A stretch of DNA of 64,000 nucleotides from Oscillospiraceae bacterium (GTDB lineage: Bacteria; Bacillota; Clostridia; Oscillospirales; Ruminococcaceae): the NCBI GenBank assembly GCA_004554485.1, contig SFLS01000002.1:42832-106831 (forward strand), written 5' to 3'. The notes under the pieces were generated by a model. The model made no database searches, was not told the DNA's origin, and saw nothing but the letters and a program-made list of their open reading frames with translations. This document shows, piece after piece, positions 30,857-39,462 of this stretch (positions are counted from its first letter, which is position 1; every line of letters starts with the position of its first letter). The position numbers and the translations under genes were made by a program.

Positions 30857-32398
30857 ATGTTTTGCTCGGTACAATCGATGGGCCTGGCCGGGATCGAGAG
30901 CTACCCGGTGACGGTGGAGGTGGATTTCCGCAGGGGACTGCCCCGCTTTGATATCGTGGGGTTGCCGGATGCCGCGGTCAAAGAAAGTCGGGAACGGGTT
31001 CACAGCGCCATCGGGAACCTGGGGTACACTTTCCCGACGGGGGTTCTGGTGGTCAACCTGGCCCCGGCGGATACCAAAAAAAGCGGCCCGCTGTACGACC
31101 TGCCCATTCTGCTGGGGACGCTGGCCGCGGGCTGCGGGCTGGATCTTCCGCTGGCGGGCAGCGCCTTTGTGGGGGAAATTTCGCTGGATGGACGGCTGCG
31201 CCCGGTCAACGGCGTCCTTTCGATGGTCTCGGAAGCGGCCCGGCAGGGCTATTCCCGCATCTACATCCCCTACGACAACGCCGCCGAGGGCAGTGTGGTG
31301 CAGGGGATCGGGGTCTACCCGGTAAGGACGGTGCGGGAGCTGGTGGATTCGCTGACCGGCGGCAAGCCGCTGCCGACGGCGGAAAGTATGCCGTTCCGGG
31401 AGCTGCCCCAGCCGCCGATGCTGGATTTCAGCGAGGTGAAGGGGCAGGAAAACGCCAAGCGCGCCCTGGAGATCGCGGCGGCGGGCGGCCATAACGTGCT
31501 GCTGATCGGGCCGCCCGGCACCGGCAAGAGCATGCTGGCCAAGCGTCTGCCCTCCATCCTGCCGGAGATGAGCTTTGAGGAGGCGGTGGAGACCACCAAG
31601 ATCCACTCGGCGGCCGGGTTTTTGCCGGCCGGGGTCCCGCTGCTGAAAACCCGGGTGTACCGTTCGCCGCACCACTCCATTTCGATGGTGGGGCTGACCG
31701 GCGGTGGCAGTATCCCGCGGCCGGGGGAGATCTCGCTGGCGCACAACGGGGTGCTGTTCCTGGATGAGCTGCCGCAGTTCAGCCGCCCCGCCATGGAATC
31801 GCTGCGGCAGCCGCTGGAGGACGGAGTCATCACCATCAGCCGGGCCGGGGGCCGGGCGACTTACCCCAGCAGCTTTATGCTGGTGGGCGCCATGAACCCC
31901 TGCCCCTGCGGCTACTACGGGCACCCCACCCGTGCCTGCACCTGCTCGCTTACCAAGGTTAGCCTGTACCTGAACAAAATCAGCGGTCCGCTGCTGGACC
32001 GGATGGACCTGCATGTGGAGGTGCCCCCGGTGGAATACGACCGCATTGCCGACGCCCGCCCGGCGGAAAGCTCCGCCGAGATCCGCAAGCGGGTGGAAGC
32101 GGCCCGCGCCCTCCAGCGGGATCGCTACGCCGGGACCGGCGTGACCTGCAACGCCCGACTGACCCCCGCGCTGCTCAAGCGCTTCTGTGTGCTGACCCCC
32201 GAGGCCGACCGGCTGCTGGCGGCGGCCTACGAGCGGATGGGGCTTTCCGGGCGGAGCTATGACCGGTTACTGCGGGTGGCCCGCACCATCGCCGACCTGG
32301 CGGGCAGCGAATCCATCGTCGCCGACCATATTGCCGAAGCCATCCAGTTCCGCAATCTGGACCGCAAATACTGGCAGATCTCCGCCAAGGAATTCTGA
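30857..32398 (+). CDS. comM: YifB/ComM-family Mg-chelatase-like AAA ATPase
   Basis: A 513-residue protein with an N-terminal Lon-protease-like fold (1-170), an AAA domain with Walker A GPPGTGKSM and Walker B VLFLDELPQF, the arginine-bearing PCPCGYYGHPTRACTCS zinc-like segment and a C-terminal Mg-chelatase lid. ComM is a hexameric helicase that promotes branch migration during integration of transforming DNA. GGAGAG precedes the ATG. It is transcribed alone from its own promoter. Confidence 0.93.
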   Translation: MFCSVQSMGLAGIESYPVTVEVDFRRGLPRFDIVGLPDAAVKESRERVHSAIGNLGYTFPTGVLVVNLAPADTKKSGPLYDLPILLGTLAAGCGLDLPLAGSAFVGEISLDGRLRPVNGVLSMVSEAARQGYSRIYIPYDNAAEGSVVQGIGVYPVRTVRELVDSLTGGKPLPTAESMPFRELPQPPMLDFSEVKGQENAKRALEIAAAGGHNVLLIGPPGTGKSMLAKRLPSILPEMSFEEAVETTKIHSAAGFLPAGVPLLKTRVYRSPHHSISMVGLTGGGSIPRPGEISLAHNGVLFLDELPQFSRPAMESLRQPLEDGVITISRAGGRATYPSSFMLVGAMNPCPCGYYGHPTRACTCSLTKVSLYLNKISGPLLDRMDLHVEVPPVEYDRIADARPAESSAEIRKRVEAARALQRDRYAGTGVTCNARLTPALLKRFCVLTPEADRLLAAAYERMGLSGRSYDRLLRVARTIADLAGSESIVADHIAEAIQFRNLDRKYWQISAKEF

Positions 32399-32468
32399 CA
32401 GGGCAGGCGGGGCGAAAACGGCCGGCCGGTGCGGCGGGATCCCGCAGGGAATCGCAGAAGCCGGGTTC

Positions 32469-32550
32469 GGCCCGCAGGGCCGCGGCGCTGGGGCGCCGCG
32501 CGGCGGCCGAAGGCCGCCGGTTTCGGCTGTGCCGAAACGCCCTGCGGGCC
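32469..32550 (+). repeat. Cloverleaf repeat, copy E
   Basis: Outer stem GGCCCGCAGGGC (32469-32480) with GCCCTGCGGGCC (32539-32550), 12 bp. Hairpins: 32481-32500 (CGCGGCGC-TGGG-GCGCCGCG), 32501-32519 (CGGCGGCC-GAA-GGCCGCCG) and 32520-32538 (GTTTCGGC-TGT-GCCGAAAC). No unpaired junction bases. It lies in the comM 3' region, sense orientation. Confidence 0.92.
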
Positions 32551-32583
32551 GGCCCCGGCTCCCGCTGCTCCCGAAAAAAAAGA

Positions 32584-32615
32584 AAAAGCCCGTACCGATG
32601 TCGGTACGGACTTTT
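32584..32615. terminator. Bidirectional terminator between comM and the ACT gene
   Basis: CCGTACCG-ATGT-CGGTACGG (8 bp) flanked by A-rich (32583-32587) and T-rich (32612-32615) tracts that extend the stem. Confidence 0.8.
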
Positions 32616-32638
32616 AATTTTGATCAAAGGGGGGGAGA

Positions 32639-33103
32639 CTACCGGGTGGTCAGAATATCCACCTGCGCCACGCCGGGCAGCGCCAGCAGGCTGGCACGGA
32701 GCTGTTCCGCCTCCAGGGGCAGCGGCATCCGGGCGGAAACCGACACGGCAGCCACCCCATCCACCGGGATGCTCTGGTTGACGGTAAGGATATTGCCCTG
32801 ATGCTCCGAAAGGCTGTTCAGCAGGCCGGAAAGGACGCCGGGGCGGTCCTCCAGCCGGGCGGAAAGGGTGATGACCTTATCGTCCAGCGCCTCATTGTGG
32901 ACAAAAACGCAGTCCTTGTATTTATACAGCGCGCTGCGGGAGATACCGGCCGCCTTGGCCGCCTCCGACAGGCTGCGGACCTGTCCCACCGCCAGCATCC
33001 GCTTGGCTTCCACCACCCGCAGGAACACCTCCGGCAGGACGGAGCTGTCCACCAGCAGCAGCTGGGAGCCTTCCTTACGGGCCGGCCGTTGCAAATTGAT
33101 CAT
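32639..33103 (-). CDS. UPF0735 ACT-domain protein (PheB-like)
   Basis: A 154-residue protein with an N-terminal helix-turn-helix-like segment (KRMLAVGQVRSLSEAAKAAGISRSALYKYKDCVF) and a C-terminal ACT domain (VITLSARLEDRPGVLSGLLNSLSEHQGNILTVNQSIP). This is the UPF0735/PheB arrangement; such proteins probably sense an amino acid and regulate, but no target is proven. AGGAGGT sits before the ATG at 33103; an extended frame up to 33292 has no ribosome site. It is convergent with comM. Confidence 0.88.
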   Translation of the reverse strand: MINLQRPARKEGSQLLLVDSSVLPEVFLRVVEAKRMLAVGQVRSLSEAAKAAGISRSALYKYKDCVFVHNEALDDKVITLSARLEDRPGVLSGLLNSLSEHQGNILTVNQSIPVDGVAAVSVSARMPLPLEAEQLRASLLALPGVAQVDILTTR

Positions 33104-33307
33104 TTCAATACCTCCTGCATACAGTTGTTTGCATACTACGGACATTCTACCATGCGGCTCCCTGCTTTGCAAGGGTGAAATAGGCAGCCCGTGAGTTTTG
33201 GCTTTTGCGGCCCGGCAGGGGGCGCCCCGCGGAAAGAACTTACGCGGCAGGACTATCTTTGCGCCAACCTGGGTAAACTTTACCAGGGACAAAAAGGAGG
33301 TCTGCCA

Positions 33308-34363
33308 ATGTCATCGGGAAAACGCCGCTTTTTGCAGAATGTGGCCTTTTGGGGCGTGCTGCTGGGGCTTTGCTATCTGGGGCTGCGGTATGCGCTGCCC
33401 TGCTTTCTGCCGTTGGTAGTAGGGGCGCTGCTGGCCTCCGCCCTGCACCCGGCGGCCACCCGGCTGTGCCGGGGGCTGGGGTGGCGGTACCGTCCCTGCG
33501 CCGTGATTGTGGCGGTCGTATCGCTTACCGCGCTGGGGCTGCTGCTGTGGGGCGTGGGCGGGCTGCTGGTGCGGCAGGGCAGCGCCCTGCTGCCGCAGCT
33601 CCCCCGCTTCTTTCAGGAAACGCTGCTTCCCCTGCTGGAAGACCTGGAGGAAAAGTGGAGCAGCCTGCTGCAGCGGCGTGACGCCGCCGGCTGGACCGGT
33701 TCGCTGGAAACGGTGCTGCAAAATGCCGTTTCCTCCCTTTCGGGACAGCTGCTGAGCTGGCTGGGCGGGTTCGTCGCCGCGCTGCCCTCCATTCTGTTCA
33801 CCTGTGTCTTTACGGTGCTTTCCACCGTCTTTTTTCTGCAGGATTACGCCCATATCACCGGGCTTATCGTCCGTTCGCTGCCGGGACGGCTGCTGCGCCC
33901 CATGGTGGAATCCAAGCGGTTTATGCTGGGCGCAGTGCGTAAGGTGCTGTTTGCCTATCTCTGCATTATGCTCATCACCTTCGCGGAGATCACGCTGGGG
34001 CTGTGGCTGCTGCGGGTGCCGTATTTTGCGGTCATTGCCTTTATTATTGCCCTGCTGGATATCCTGCCCTTCCTCGGCAGCGGCCTGTTTTTGATCCCGT
34101 GGGGGCTGTTCCACCTGCTGCCGGGGCACCGCTCCCCGCTGGGCCTGGGGCTTTTGCTGCTGTACGCCGTGGTGGCGGTGGTGCGGATGTGGCTGGAGCC
34201 GCGTATTGTCGGCAGGCGGATCGGGCTGCACCCGCTGGCCACCCTGACGGCCATGTACGCGGGGCTGCGGCTGTTCGGCTTCTGGGGGCTGCTGCTGGCG
34301 CCGCTGGGGACAACGCTGCTGCTGCATCTGGCACAGGGCGGCTTTTTTTGCGGAGAGGGGTAG
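33308..34363 (+). CDS. ytvI: AI-2E family transporter / YtvI-like membrane protein
   Basis: A 351-residue membrane protein of the AI-2 exporter-like (PerM) superfamily with about eight helices and a central soluble stretch. Conserved parts include LVVGALLASALHPAATRL and IALLDILPFLGSGLFLIPWG. In sporulating Firmicutes the closest group is YtvI, called a sporulation membrane protein, whose transport substrate is unknown. AAAAAGGAGGT precedes the ATG at 33308. Alternative: a generic AI-2E family permease. Confidence 0.82.
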   Translation: MSSGKRRFLQNVAFWGVLLGLCYLGLRYALPCFLPLVVGALLASALHPAATRLCRGLGWRYRPCAVIVAVVSLTALGLLLWGVGGLLVRQGSALLPQLPRFFQETLLPLLEDLEEKWSSLLQRRDAAGWTGSLETVLQNAVSSLSGQLLSWLGGFVAALPSILFTCVFTVLSTVFFLQDYAHITGLIVRSLPGRLLRPMVESKRFMLGAVRKVLFAYLCIMLITFAEITLGLWLLRVPYFAVIAFIIALLDILPFLGSGLFLIPWGLFHLLPGHRSPLGLGLLLLYAVVAVVRMWLEPRIVGRRIGLHPLATLTAMYAGLRLFGFWGLLLAPLGTTLLLHLAQGGFFCGEG

Positions 34364-34408
34364 CGCCGGCCCGGGGCTGGGTCACGGACGGGCAAAAACG
34401 CATAGGGT

Positions 34409-34438
34409 AAAGTGCAAAGGGATTGCCTTTGCGCTTTT
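34409..34438 (+). terminator. Terminator between ytvI and the aspartokinase gene
   Basis: AAAGTGCAAAGG pairs with CCTTTGCGCTTT (12 bp, one G-T), then TTTT. It ends 24 bp before the next ATG, so it may also act as an attenuator. Confidence 0.7.
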
Positions 34439-34462
34439 ATCAAACCGGAAAGGGGCGACCCT

Positions 34463-35242
34463 ATGTATCTCCTTGTCTATAAATTCGGCGGTTCCTCGGT
34501 CGCCGATGCCGCCGGGCTGCGCCGTGCCGCAAAGCAGTTGGCCGATGCCGCGGCCGCCGGCTATCATCTTGTCGCGGTGGTTTCCGCCCAGGGCAAGACC
34601 ACCGACCGCCTGCTGCAGACCGCCGCCGAGCTGACGCAGGCGCCCTGCTGCCGGGAAACGGATCAGCTGCTGGCCACCGGGGAACAGGCCTCGGCGGCGC
34701 TGATGGCGCTGACCCTGCAGCAGATGGCGCTGCCCGCCGTTTCGCTCACCGGGCCGCAGGCAGGCATCCATACCGACGGCAACCACGGCGCCGCCGAGAT
34801 CACGGCGCTGCACCGACGCCGCATCCTGCGGGAGCTGGAAGCCGGCAAGATCGTTATTGTCGCAGGTTTTCAGGGCATCGACCGCGCGGGTGACCTGACG
34901 ACGCTGGGGCGGGGCGGCAGCGATACCACTGCCGTAGCGCTGGCGGCGGCGCTGGATGCCTGCGGCTGCCGCATCTGCACCGATGTGGACGGCGTATACA
35001 GCGGCGATCCCCGCCGCAATGCCGACTGCCAACGCTATGATTATATCCCCTACGAGGAAATGCTGGAAATGGCCAATGCCGGCGCCAAGGTGCTGCACCC
35101 CCGCAGCGTTGCCCTTGCCCAGCGCTACCGGGTGCCGCTTTCGGTGCTGCAAACCGGCAGCGAGACCCCCCGTACCGTCGTAGGGCTGCAGGAGCGCCAG
35201 CACCACTCGCTGGCGGCGGATACCGTTTTTCTCTATCGCTGA
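34463..35242 (+). CDS. Aspartate kinase, catalytic domain only
   Basis: A 259-residue amino-acid kinase that phosphorylates aspartate at the head of the lysine/threonine/methionine pathway. The diagnostic YKFGGSSVADA is at the N-terminus, with GFQGIDRAGDLTTLGRGGSDTTAVAL and TDVDGVYSGDPR for nucleotide and substrate binding. Normal aspartokinases have about 400 residues, with two C-terminal ACT domains for feedback control. This one stops right after the kinase fold (LHPRSVALAQRY...). A terminator follows 12 bp after the stop, so nothing suggests a lost second half nearby. GGAAAGGGG precedes the ATG. Confidence 0.88.
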   Translation: MYLLVYKFGGSSVADAAGLRRAAKQLADAAAAGYHLVAVVSAQGKTTDRLLQTAAELTQAPCCRETDQLLATGEQASAALMALTLQQMALPAVSLTGPQAGIHTDGNHGAAEITALHRRRILRELEAGKIVIVAGFQGIDRAGDLTTLGRGGSDTTAVALAAALDACGCRICTDVDGVYSGDPRRNADCQRYDYIPYEEMLEMANAGAKVLHPRSVALAQRYRVPLSVLQTGSETPRTVVGLQERQHHSLAADTVFLYR

Positions 35243-35254
35243 ACCACCCCGCAG

Positions 35255-35283
35255 GGCCCCGGAGCGCCGGCTCCGGGGCCTTT
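35255..35283 (+). terminator. Terminator of the aspartokinase gene
   Basis: GGCCCCGGAGC-GCCG-GCTCCGGGGCC (11 bp) followed by TTT. Confidence 0.8.
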
Positions 35284-35462
35284 ACTGCGTTTGGAACGGG
35301 GCCAGGCCGCGGCAGGGAATAGAAAACAGCCTATTTTTTTGATATAATTTTCTAAAAGGCGCAGCGTTTAAGAGGGTTTGCCTGCCGGCCCGGCAAAGCA
35401 AAGCAAGCCGCCGCGCGTAAACGGCGCTCTTTTGCGGGCGGCCGCCAATTTTTTCAAAGCTT

Positions 35463-35491
35463 TGTAAGGTTTTGCGTTCCCCAGGGTCATA
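35463..35491 (+). promoter_or_regulatory. Candidate ECF-type autoregulated promoter
   Basis: TGTAAGG (35463-35469) and GTCATA (35486-35491) lie at ECF-like spacing 22 bp upstream of the sigma-factor start codon. TGTAA as -35 and a GTC -10 core are typical of ECF promoters; assignment to this sigma factor is inference. Confidence 0.4.
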
Positions 35492-35512
35492 TAAGGGAAA
35501 GGAGGTGGCAGA

Positions 35513-36016
35513 GTGACGGAGTTTGAGAAAATATACCGCGCCTACTTCAGCGATGTTTATTGCTATATCCGCAGACTTTCCGGCGATGAACAGACGGCGG
35601 AGGAGATTACCAGCGAGACGTTCTTTAAGGCGATGCGGGCGATCGGAACCTTTCGCGGCGATTGCGATATCCGCGTTTGGCTGTGCCAGATTGCGAAGAA
35701 CTGCTATTACACCGACCGCAGAAAAGCAGGGCGCACCGGGCAGTTCGACGCTGCGGTGCTGGCAGGGCTGCCCTGTGAGGAGGAAACTGCCGAGGAGAAG
35801 GTCCTCCGGCAGGAGGATGCGGCGCAGCTGCGAATGATCCTGCACGGCGTCCCGGAGCCTTACAGAGAGGTCTTTATGTGGCGCGTGTTCGCGGAATTGA
35901 GCTTTAAGCAGATCGGTCAGATATTCGAAAAATCGGAAAACTGGGCCTGCGTCACCTACCACCGGGCCAAAAACATGATTCAATCAAGGCTGGAGGAACA
36001 AAACCATGAAAAATGA
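35513..36016 (+). CDS. ECF-type RNA polymerase sigma factor
   Basis: A 167-residue group 4 sigma factor with region 2 (FEKIYRAYFSDVYCYIRRLSGD...ITSETFFKAMRAI) and region 4 (VPEPYREVFMWRVFAELSFKQIGQIFEKSENWACVTYHRAKN). The GTG start has AAAGGAGG before it. It overlaps the downstream gene for its membrane anti-sigma partner by 11 bases, the standard layout for a signal-responsive sigma/anti-sigma pair. Confidence 0.93.
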   Translation: MTEFEKIYRAYFSDVYCYIRRLSGDEQTAEEITSETFFKAMRAIGTFRGDCDIRVWLCQIAKNCYYTDRRKAGRTGQFDAAVLAGLPCEEETAEEKVLRQEDAAQLRMILHGVPEPYREVFMWRVFAELSFKQIGQIFEKSENWACVTYHRAKNMIQSRLEEQNHEK

Positions 36017-36911
36017 ATGCAGCATCGTACGGGATCTTCTGCCATTATATGCGGAAGGCATGGTAAGTCCCGAAACCGCTTCCTTTGTGGAAGAGCATCT
36101 GAAGGACTGCGAGCATTGCCGCAACGAATACGAGCGGCTGAAAGCGCCCTGCGCCGTACCGGCACAGAACGACGCGGCGCCGCTTTTGATGCTCCAAAAA
36201 AAGATGGCGGCGAAAAGGCTGCGGACCATCGTGCTGACCGCCGTGTTTGCCGTTGCCCTGCTGGTATCCGCCTTTGCGGTGCTGGATGCGCCGGTCTATC
36301 TCCCTTATACGGAGGAGCTGCTGGCGGTGGAGCCGGTGGGCGAAAACGGGCTTCAGATTACCTTTGATCCAAGTGTTACCGATTTTAATTATACCGTTTA
36401 TCAGGACCCCGACGGCGGCAATTTCTATTACTGCGATGTGGAGGCGTGGTATTCTCTTTGGGACCGGTGGTTTTCCGCCGGGGAGCAACAGCGCACCGCG
36501 GTCGTTTTGCCGGCCAAGCCGTATCCGGTGACCGTGATGTACTGTCCCAACGACGGGACCGAAAGCATCTGCGTTTACGGAGAAGCCGGGGAGGGGGGAA
36601 GCTTCGCCCTGCCCAGGCTGGCGCTTGGATATTACCTGATTCTTGCGGTGCTGGCGCTCGCCGTGCTTTTTGCCGCATGGCTCGTCGCCAAAGGAAGGCC
36701 CCGGCAGCGCGTATGGATCGAGCGCATCATGCTGTATCCGGTTTCGTATCTTGTCAGCCATGGCATTGTTGCGGGCTTTCGCGTGATCTCCTATTCCCTC
36801 GTAAGGGATTTCCGACTGATCCTATTCGTATCACTGCTGCTGTACGGCGGGCTGCTGCTGGCGCACAGCGTTTGGGGGCTGAAAAAGGAAATAAGGGAGG
36901 TCGCACCATAG
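36006..36911 (+). CDS. Zinc-finger anti-sigma factor, membrane-anchored
   Basis: A 301-residue protein. The N-terminal anti-sigma domain has the zinc motif H31-x3-C35-x2-C38 (EEHLKDCEHCRNEY). A membrane helix follows at about 78-96, then an extracellular sensor part (100-200) without recognised family. Helices near 205-228 and further C-terminal ones include LARRVSYLVSHG-like loops. It should hold the ECF sigma factor inactive until an envelope signal is sensed. The signal is unknown. Confidence 0.85.
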   Translation: MKNECSIVRDLLPLYAEGMVSPETASFVEEHLKDCEHCRNEYERLKAPCAVPAQNDAAPLLMLQKKMAAKRLRTIVLTAVFAVALLVSAFAVLDAPVYLPYTEELLAVEPVGENGLQITFDPSVTDFNYTVYQDPDGGNFYYCDVEAWYSLWDRWFSAGEQQRTAVVLPAKPYPVTVMYCPNDGTESICVYGEAGEGGSFALPRLALGYYLILAVLALAVLFAAWLVAKGRPRQRVWIERIMLYPVSYLVSHGIVAGFRVISYSLVRDFRLILFVSLLLYGGLLLAHSVWGLKKEIREVAP

Positions 36912-36946
36912 GCGGGCGGGGGGATAAAACTTTTTGCACTTTTCCC

Positions 36947-36975
36947 TTGCAATTTGCCAAACGGTATGATAAACT
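36947..36975 (+). promoter_or_regulatory. Probable promoter of rpmE
   Basis: -35 TTGCAA (36947-36952), 17-bp spacer, -10 TAAACT (36970-36975, 4 of 6 consensus). Confidence 0.45.
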
Positions 36976-37041
36976 GATTCAGTACGGTTCAGCCAATGCA
37001 AACTAACATTGGCGCCAGGAATTCGAAAGAGGTGAAATCGC

Positions 37042-37245
37042 ATGAAAAAGGATATCCATCCCAAGTATGGCCCTGCTGTGATTCGCTGCGCCTGCGGTAA
37101 TACGCTGGAAACCATCTCCAACGTCCCCGAGATCCGCGTAGAAATCTGCTCCAAGTGCCATCCGTTCTTTACCGGCAAGCAGAAGCTGGTAGATACCGGC
37201 GGCCGCGTTGATCGTTTCAACAAGCGTTTCAATCTGGGCAAATAA
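37042..37245 (+). CDS. rpmE: 50S ribosomal protein L31, zinc-containing form
   Basis: A 67-residue ribosomal protein of normal length: MKKDIHPKYGPAVIRCACGN start, the CxC pair at 16/18 and CSKCHPF near 37-40, forming the zinc site of the C+ paralogue. The presence of the cysteines means ribosome assembly with this protein needs zinc. AAAGAGGTG precedes the ATG, and a terminator follows. Confidence 0.97.
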   Translation: MKKDIHPKYGPAVIRCACGNTLETISNVPEIRVEICSKCHPFFTGKQKLVDTGGRVDRFNKRFNLGK

Positions 37246-37256
37246 TCTGCACAAGT

Positions 37257-37290
37257 ATAAGGCGGTGCCGCAGGGGTGCCGCCTTATTTT
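37257..37290 (+). terminator. Terminator of rpmE
   Basis: ATAAGGCGG pairs with CCGCCTTAT (9 bp), then TTTT. Confidence 0.85.
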
Positions 37291-37329
37291 CTGTATGCCG
37301 CATTCCGCGTAGAAAAGGGAGGTCTGCCC

Positions 37330-37965
37330 ATGCAGGCAAAAAGCTACCGCACCGTCGCGGTCCCCGCACAGGATGAGTTCACCGAAAAAAAGAGCCGGTT
37401 CATCGGCTTTATCGCGCCGGTTACGACCGAGCAGGAGGCCGCGGAGTTTGTGGAGGAGATCCGGGCGCGCCACCGGGAGGCCCGGCATCACTGTTATGCC
37501 TACCTGCTGCGGCAGGGCAACCTTTCCCGTTTTTCCGATGACGGGGAGCCCTCCGGCACCGCCGGACGCCCCATTCTGGAGGTGCTGCAGCGCGAGGAGC
37601 TGACCGATGTCTGCGTGGTGGTCGTCCGGTATTTCGGGGGGGTCCTGCTGGGGACCGGCGGGCTGGCCCGCGCCTACACCCAGGGCTGCAAGCAGGCTGT
37701 CGCCGCGGCCGAGATCCTTTCGATGCACCCGGCCGTGGAATGCAACCTGACCGCCGATTACGGCTTTTACAGCCGCCTGCAGAGCCTGCTGGCGGCCTAC
37801 GGCGCCGTGGTGCGGGAGACCGACTTTGCCGGGGAGATCACGCTGCGCTTTATGCTGCGCGCCGAGCGGCTGGTCCCTTTCGCCGGGGCGCTGGAGGAAG
37901 CGAGCGCCGGCGGGCTGGCCCCCACGGTGACGGGGGAGTGCTTTTATCCTTTTCCGGAGGTTTGA
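37330..37965 (+). CDS. yigZ: YigZ/IMPACT-family protein
   Basis: A 211-residue UPF0029/Impact family protein with the family core FTEKKSRFIGFIAPV, ARHREARHHCYAYLLRQG, FSDDGEPSGTAGRPIL and VVVRYFGGVLLGTGGLARAY, then the small C-terminal DUF1949 domain. The family binds nucleic acid or ribosome-associated factors; the bacterial role is not settled. GGGAGGT precedes the ATG at 37330. Confidence 0.92.
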   Translation: MQAKSYRTVAVPAQDEFTEKKSRFIGFIAPVTTEQEAAEFVEEIRARHREARHHCYAYLLRQGNLSRFSDDGEPSGTAGRPILEVLQREELTDVCVVVVRYFGGVLLGTGGLARAYTQGCKQAVAAAEILSMHPAVECNLTADYGFYSRLQSLLAAYGAVVRETDFAGEITLRFMLRAERLVPFAGALEEASAGGLAPTVTGECFYPFPEV

Positions 37966-37983
37966 CGCGGGGAGCCGGCAGGC

Positions 37984-38065
37984 GGCCCGCAGGGCCGGCG
38001 GCCTTCGGCCGCCGCAGGCGCGCGTAGCGCGCCGGTTTCGGCGCAGCCGAAACGCCCTGCGGGCC
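37984..38065 (+). repeat. Cloverleaf repeat, copy D
   Basis: Outer stem GGCCCGCAGGGC (37984-37995) with GCCCTGCGGGCC (38054-38065), 12 bp. Hairpins: 37996-38014 (CGGCGGCC-TTC-GGCCGCCG), 38015-38034 (7 bp plus a C-G pair with one bulged A, loop GTA) and 38035-38053 (GTTTCGGC-GCA-GCCGAAAC). It lies just after yigZ, sense orientation. Confidence 0.92.
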
Positions 38066-38103
38066 GTCCCCGGCCTCTGCAGCCGTTAGAACAGGAGGTA
38101 AAA

Positions 38104-39135
38104 ATGGAGTATACCCGTCTGGGCCGCACCGGCCTTTCCGTCAGCCGCACCGCCTTTGGCGCGCTGCCCATCCAACGCATCCCGGAGGCGGAATCTACCG
38201 CCATCCTGCGGGCCGCCTACGAGGCCGGCGTGAACTTTTACGATACCGCCAACGCCTACACCGACAGTGAGTATAAGCTGGGGCAGGCCCTGGGCGATGT
38301 GCGCAAGAATATTGTGATCGCCACCAAGACCGCGCCCGGTGATATCGAGACGATGGAGCGCCGCCTGGAGCAGAGCCTGCGGATGCTGAAAACCGACTAT
38401 ATCGATATCTACCAGCTGCACTGCGCCCCCAAGGTGTACCGTCCCGGCGAGGAGGATGGCGTTTATGACTGGCTGCTCCGGCAGAAAAAGGCCGGGACGA
38501 TCCGGCACATTGCTCTCACCGCCCACCGGATCACGGTAGCGGAGGAGGCGCTGGAAAGCGGCCTTTACGATACGCTGCAATATCCCTTTTCGGTGCTGGC
38601 TGGGGAGCGGGAGATCGCCCTGGTTCAGCGCGCGGCCCAGCTGGATGTCGGCTTTATCGCCATGAAGGCGATGGCCGGCGGTCTGATCCGCCACCCGGCG
38701 GTCACCTTCGCCTTTCTGCGGCAGTACCCGCAGGTGGTGCCGATCTACGGCATCCAGCGGATGAGGGAGCTGCGGGAGTGGCTGGCGCTGGAGGAAAACC
38801 CGCCCCGCTGGGATGAGGAGATGCAGCGGCTGGCCGCCGAGGAAAAGGCTTCGCTCGGCGGGGATTTCTGCCGCAGCTGCGGCTACTGTATGCCCTGTCC
38901 CCAGGGCATCGAGATCCCCAACGCCGCCCGTATCTCGCTGTTGATGACCCGTGCGCCCTACCAGCCGTACCTGACGGCTGAGTGGCAGGCTGAAATGCAG
39001 AAGATCAGGAACTGCACCGGCTGCCGCCGCTGCACCGCGCACTGTCCCTATTCGCTGGAGATCCCCCGGCTGCTCCGGGAGCAGCTGGCCTGGTACGAGA
39101 ACTTTTGCCAGGAACACAGCGCCGAGTTGGGCTGA
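38104..39135 (+). CDS. Aldo/keto reductase with C-terminal 4Fe-4S ferredoxin domain
   Basis: A 343-residue protein. The TIM-barrel AKR domain (1-265) has the N-terminal LGRTGLSVSRTAFGALPI, the catalytic FYDTANAYTDSE and the strand TALTAHRI-type NAD(P) region. The C-terminal part holds CRSCGYCMPCPQG and CTGCRRCTAHCP, a bis-[4Fe-4S] ferredoxin-like module. Such fusions are common in anaerobic Clostridia; substrates are mostly unknown. ACAGGAGGT precedes the ATG. Confidence 0.9.
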   Translation: MEYTRLGRTGLSVSRTAFGALPIQRIPEAESTAILRAAYEAGVNFYDTANAYTDSEYKLGQALGDVRKNIVIATKTAPGDIETMERRLEQSLRMLKTDYIDIYQLHCAPKVYRPGEEDGVYDWLLRQKKAGTIRHIALTAHRITVAEEALESGLYDTLQYPFSVLAGEREIALVQRAAQLDVGFIAMKAMAGGLIRHPAVTFAFLRQYPQVVPIYGIQRMRELREWLALEENPPRWDEEMQRLAAEEKASLGGDFCRSCGYCMPCPQGIEIPNAARISLLMTRAPYQPYLTAEWQAEMQKIRNCTGCRRCTAHCPYSLEIPRLLREQLAWYENFCQEHSAELG

Positions 39136-39180
39136 CGGTCCGGCGCGGGCGCTGCCGGCGTTTCTGCCGGGACCCGGCTC

Positions 39181-39261
39181 GGCCCGCAGGGCGTTTCGGC
39201 TCCGCCGAAACCCGCAAGCGGAGCTTGCGGCGCCCGCCTGCGGCGGGCGGCCCTGCGGGCC
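39181..39261 (-). repeat. Cloverleaf repeat, copy C
   Basis: Outer stem GGCCCGCAGGGC (39181-39192) with GCCCTGCGGGCC (39250-39261). Hairpins: 39193-39211 (GTTTCGGC-TCC-GCCGAAAC), 39212-39230 (CCGCAAGC-GGA-GCTTGCGG) and 39231-39249 (CGCCCGCC-TGC-GGCGGGCG). It differs from copies A/B only in the middle arm, where both strands of the stem change together. The remaining 39262-39462 holds only the dgt upstream region. Confidence 0.92.
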
Positions 39262-39462
39262 GCCTTTGCCCCTTCGCCGGTTTTCCCCAGGGGGTCGCAC
39301 CCGCGCCCGCGCGCGTGAGAAGGGCATATCAGCCGCCGCTTCCGGCGCCCCGGGTCCCCAAAAAAATTTTTGTCCCATCCGGCAGGAAAACGGCAGCCGG
39401 ACTGCGTATTAACTTAGCAGAGGGCTTTTGCCGCCCGAAACCACCCCATAAGGAGAGACAAC

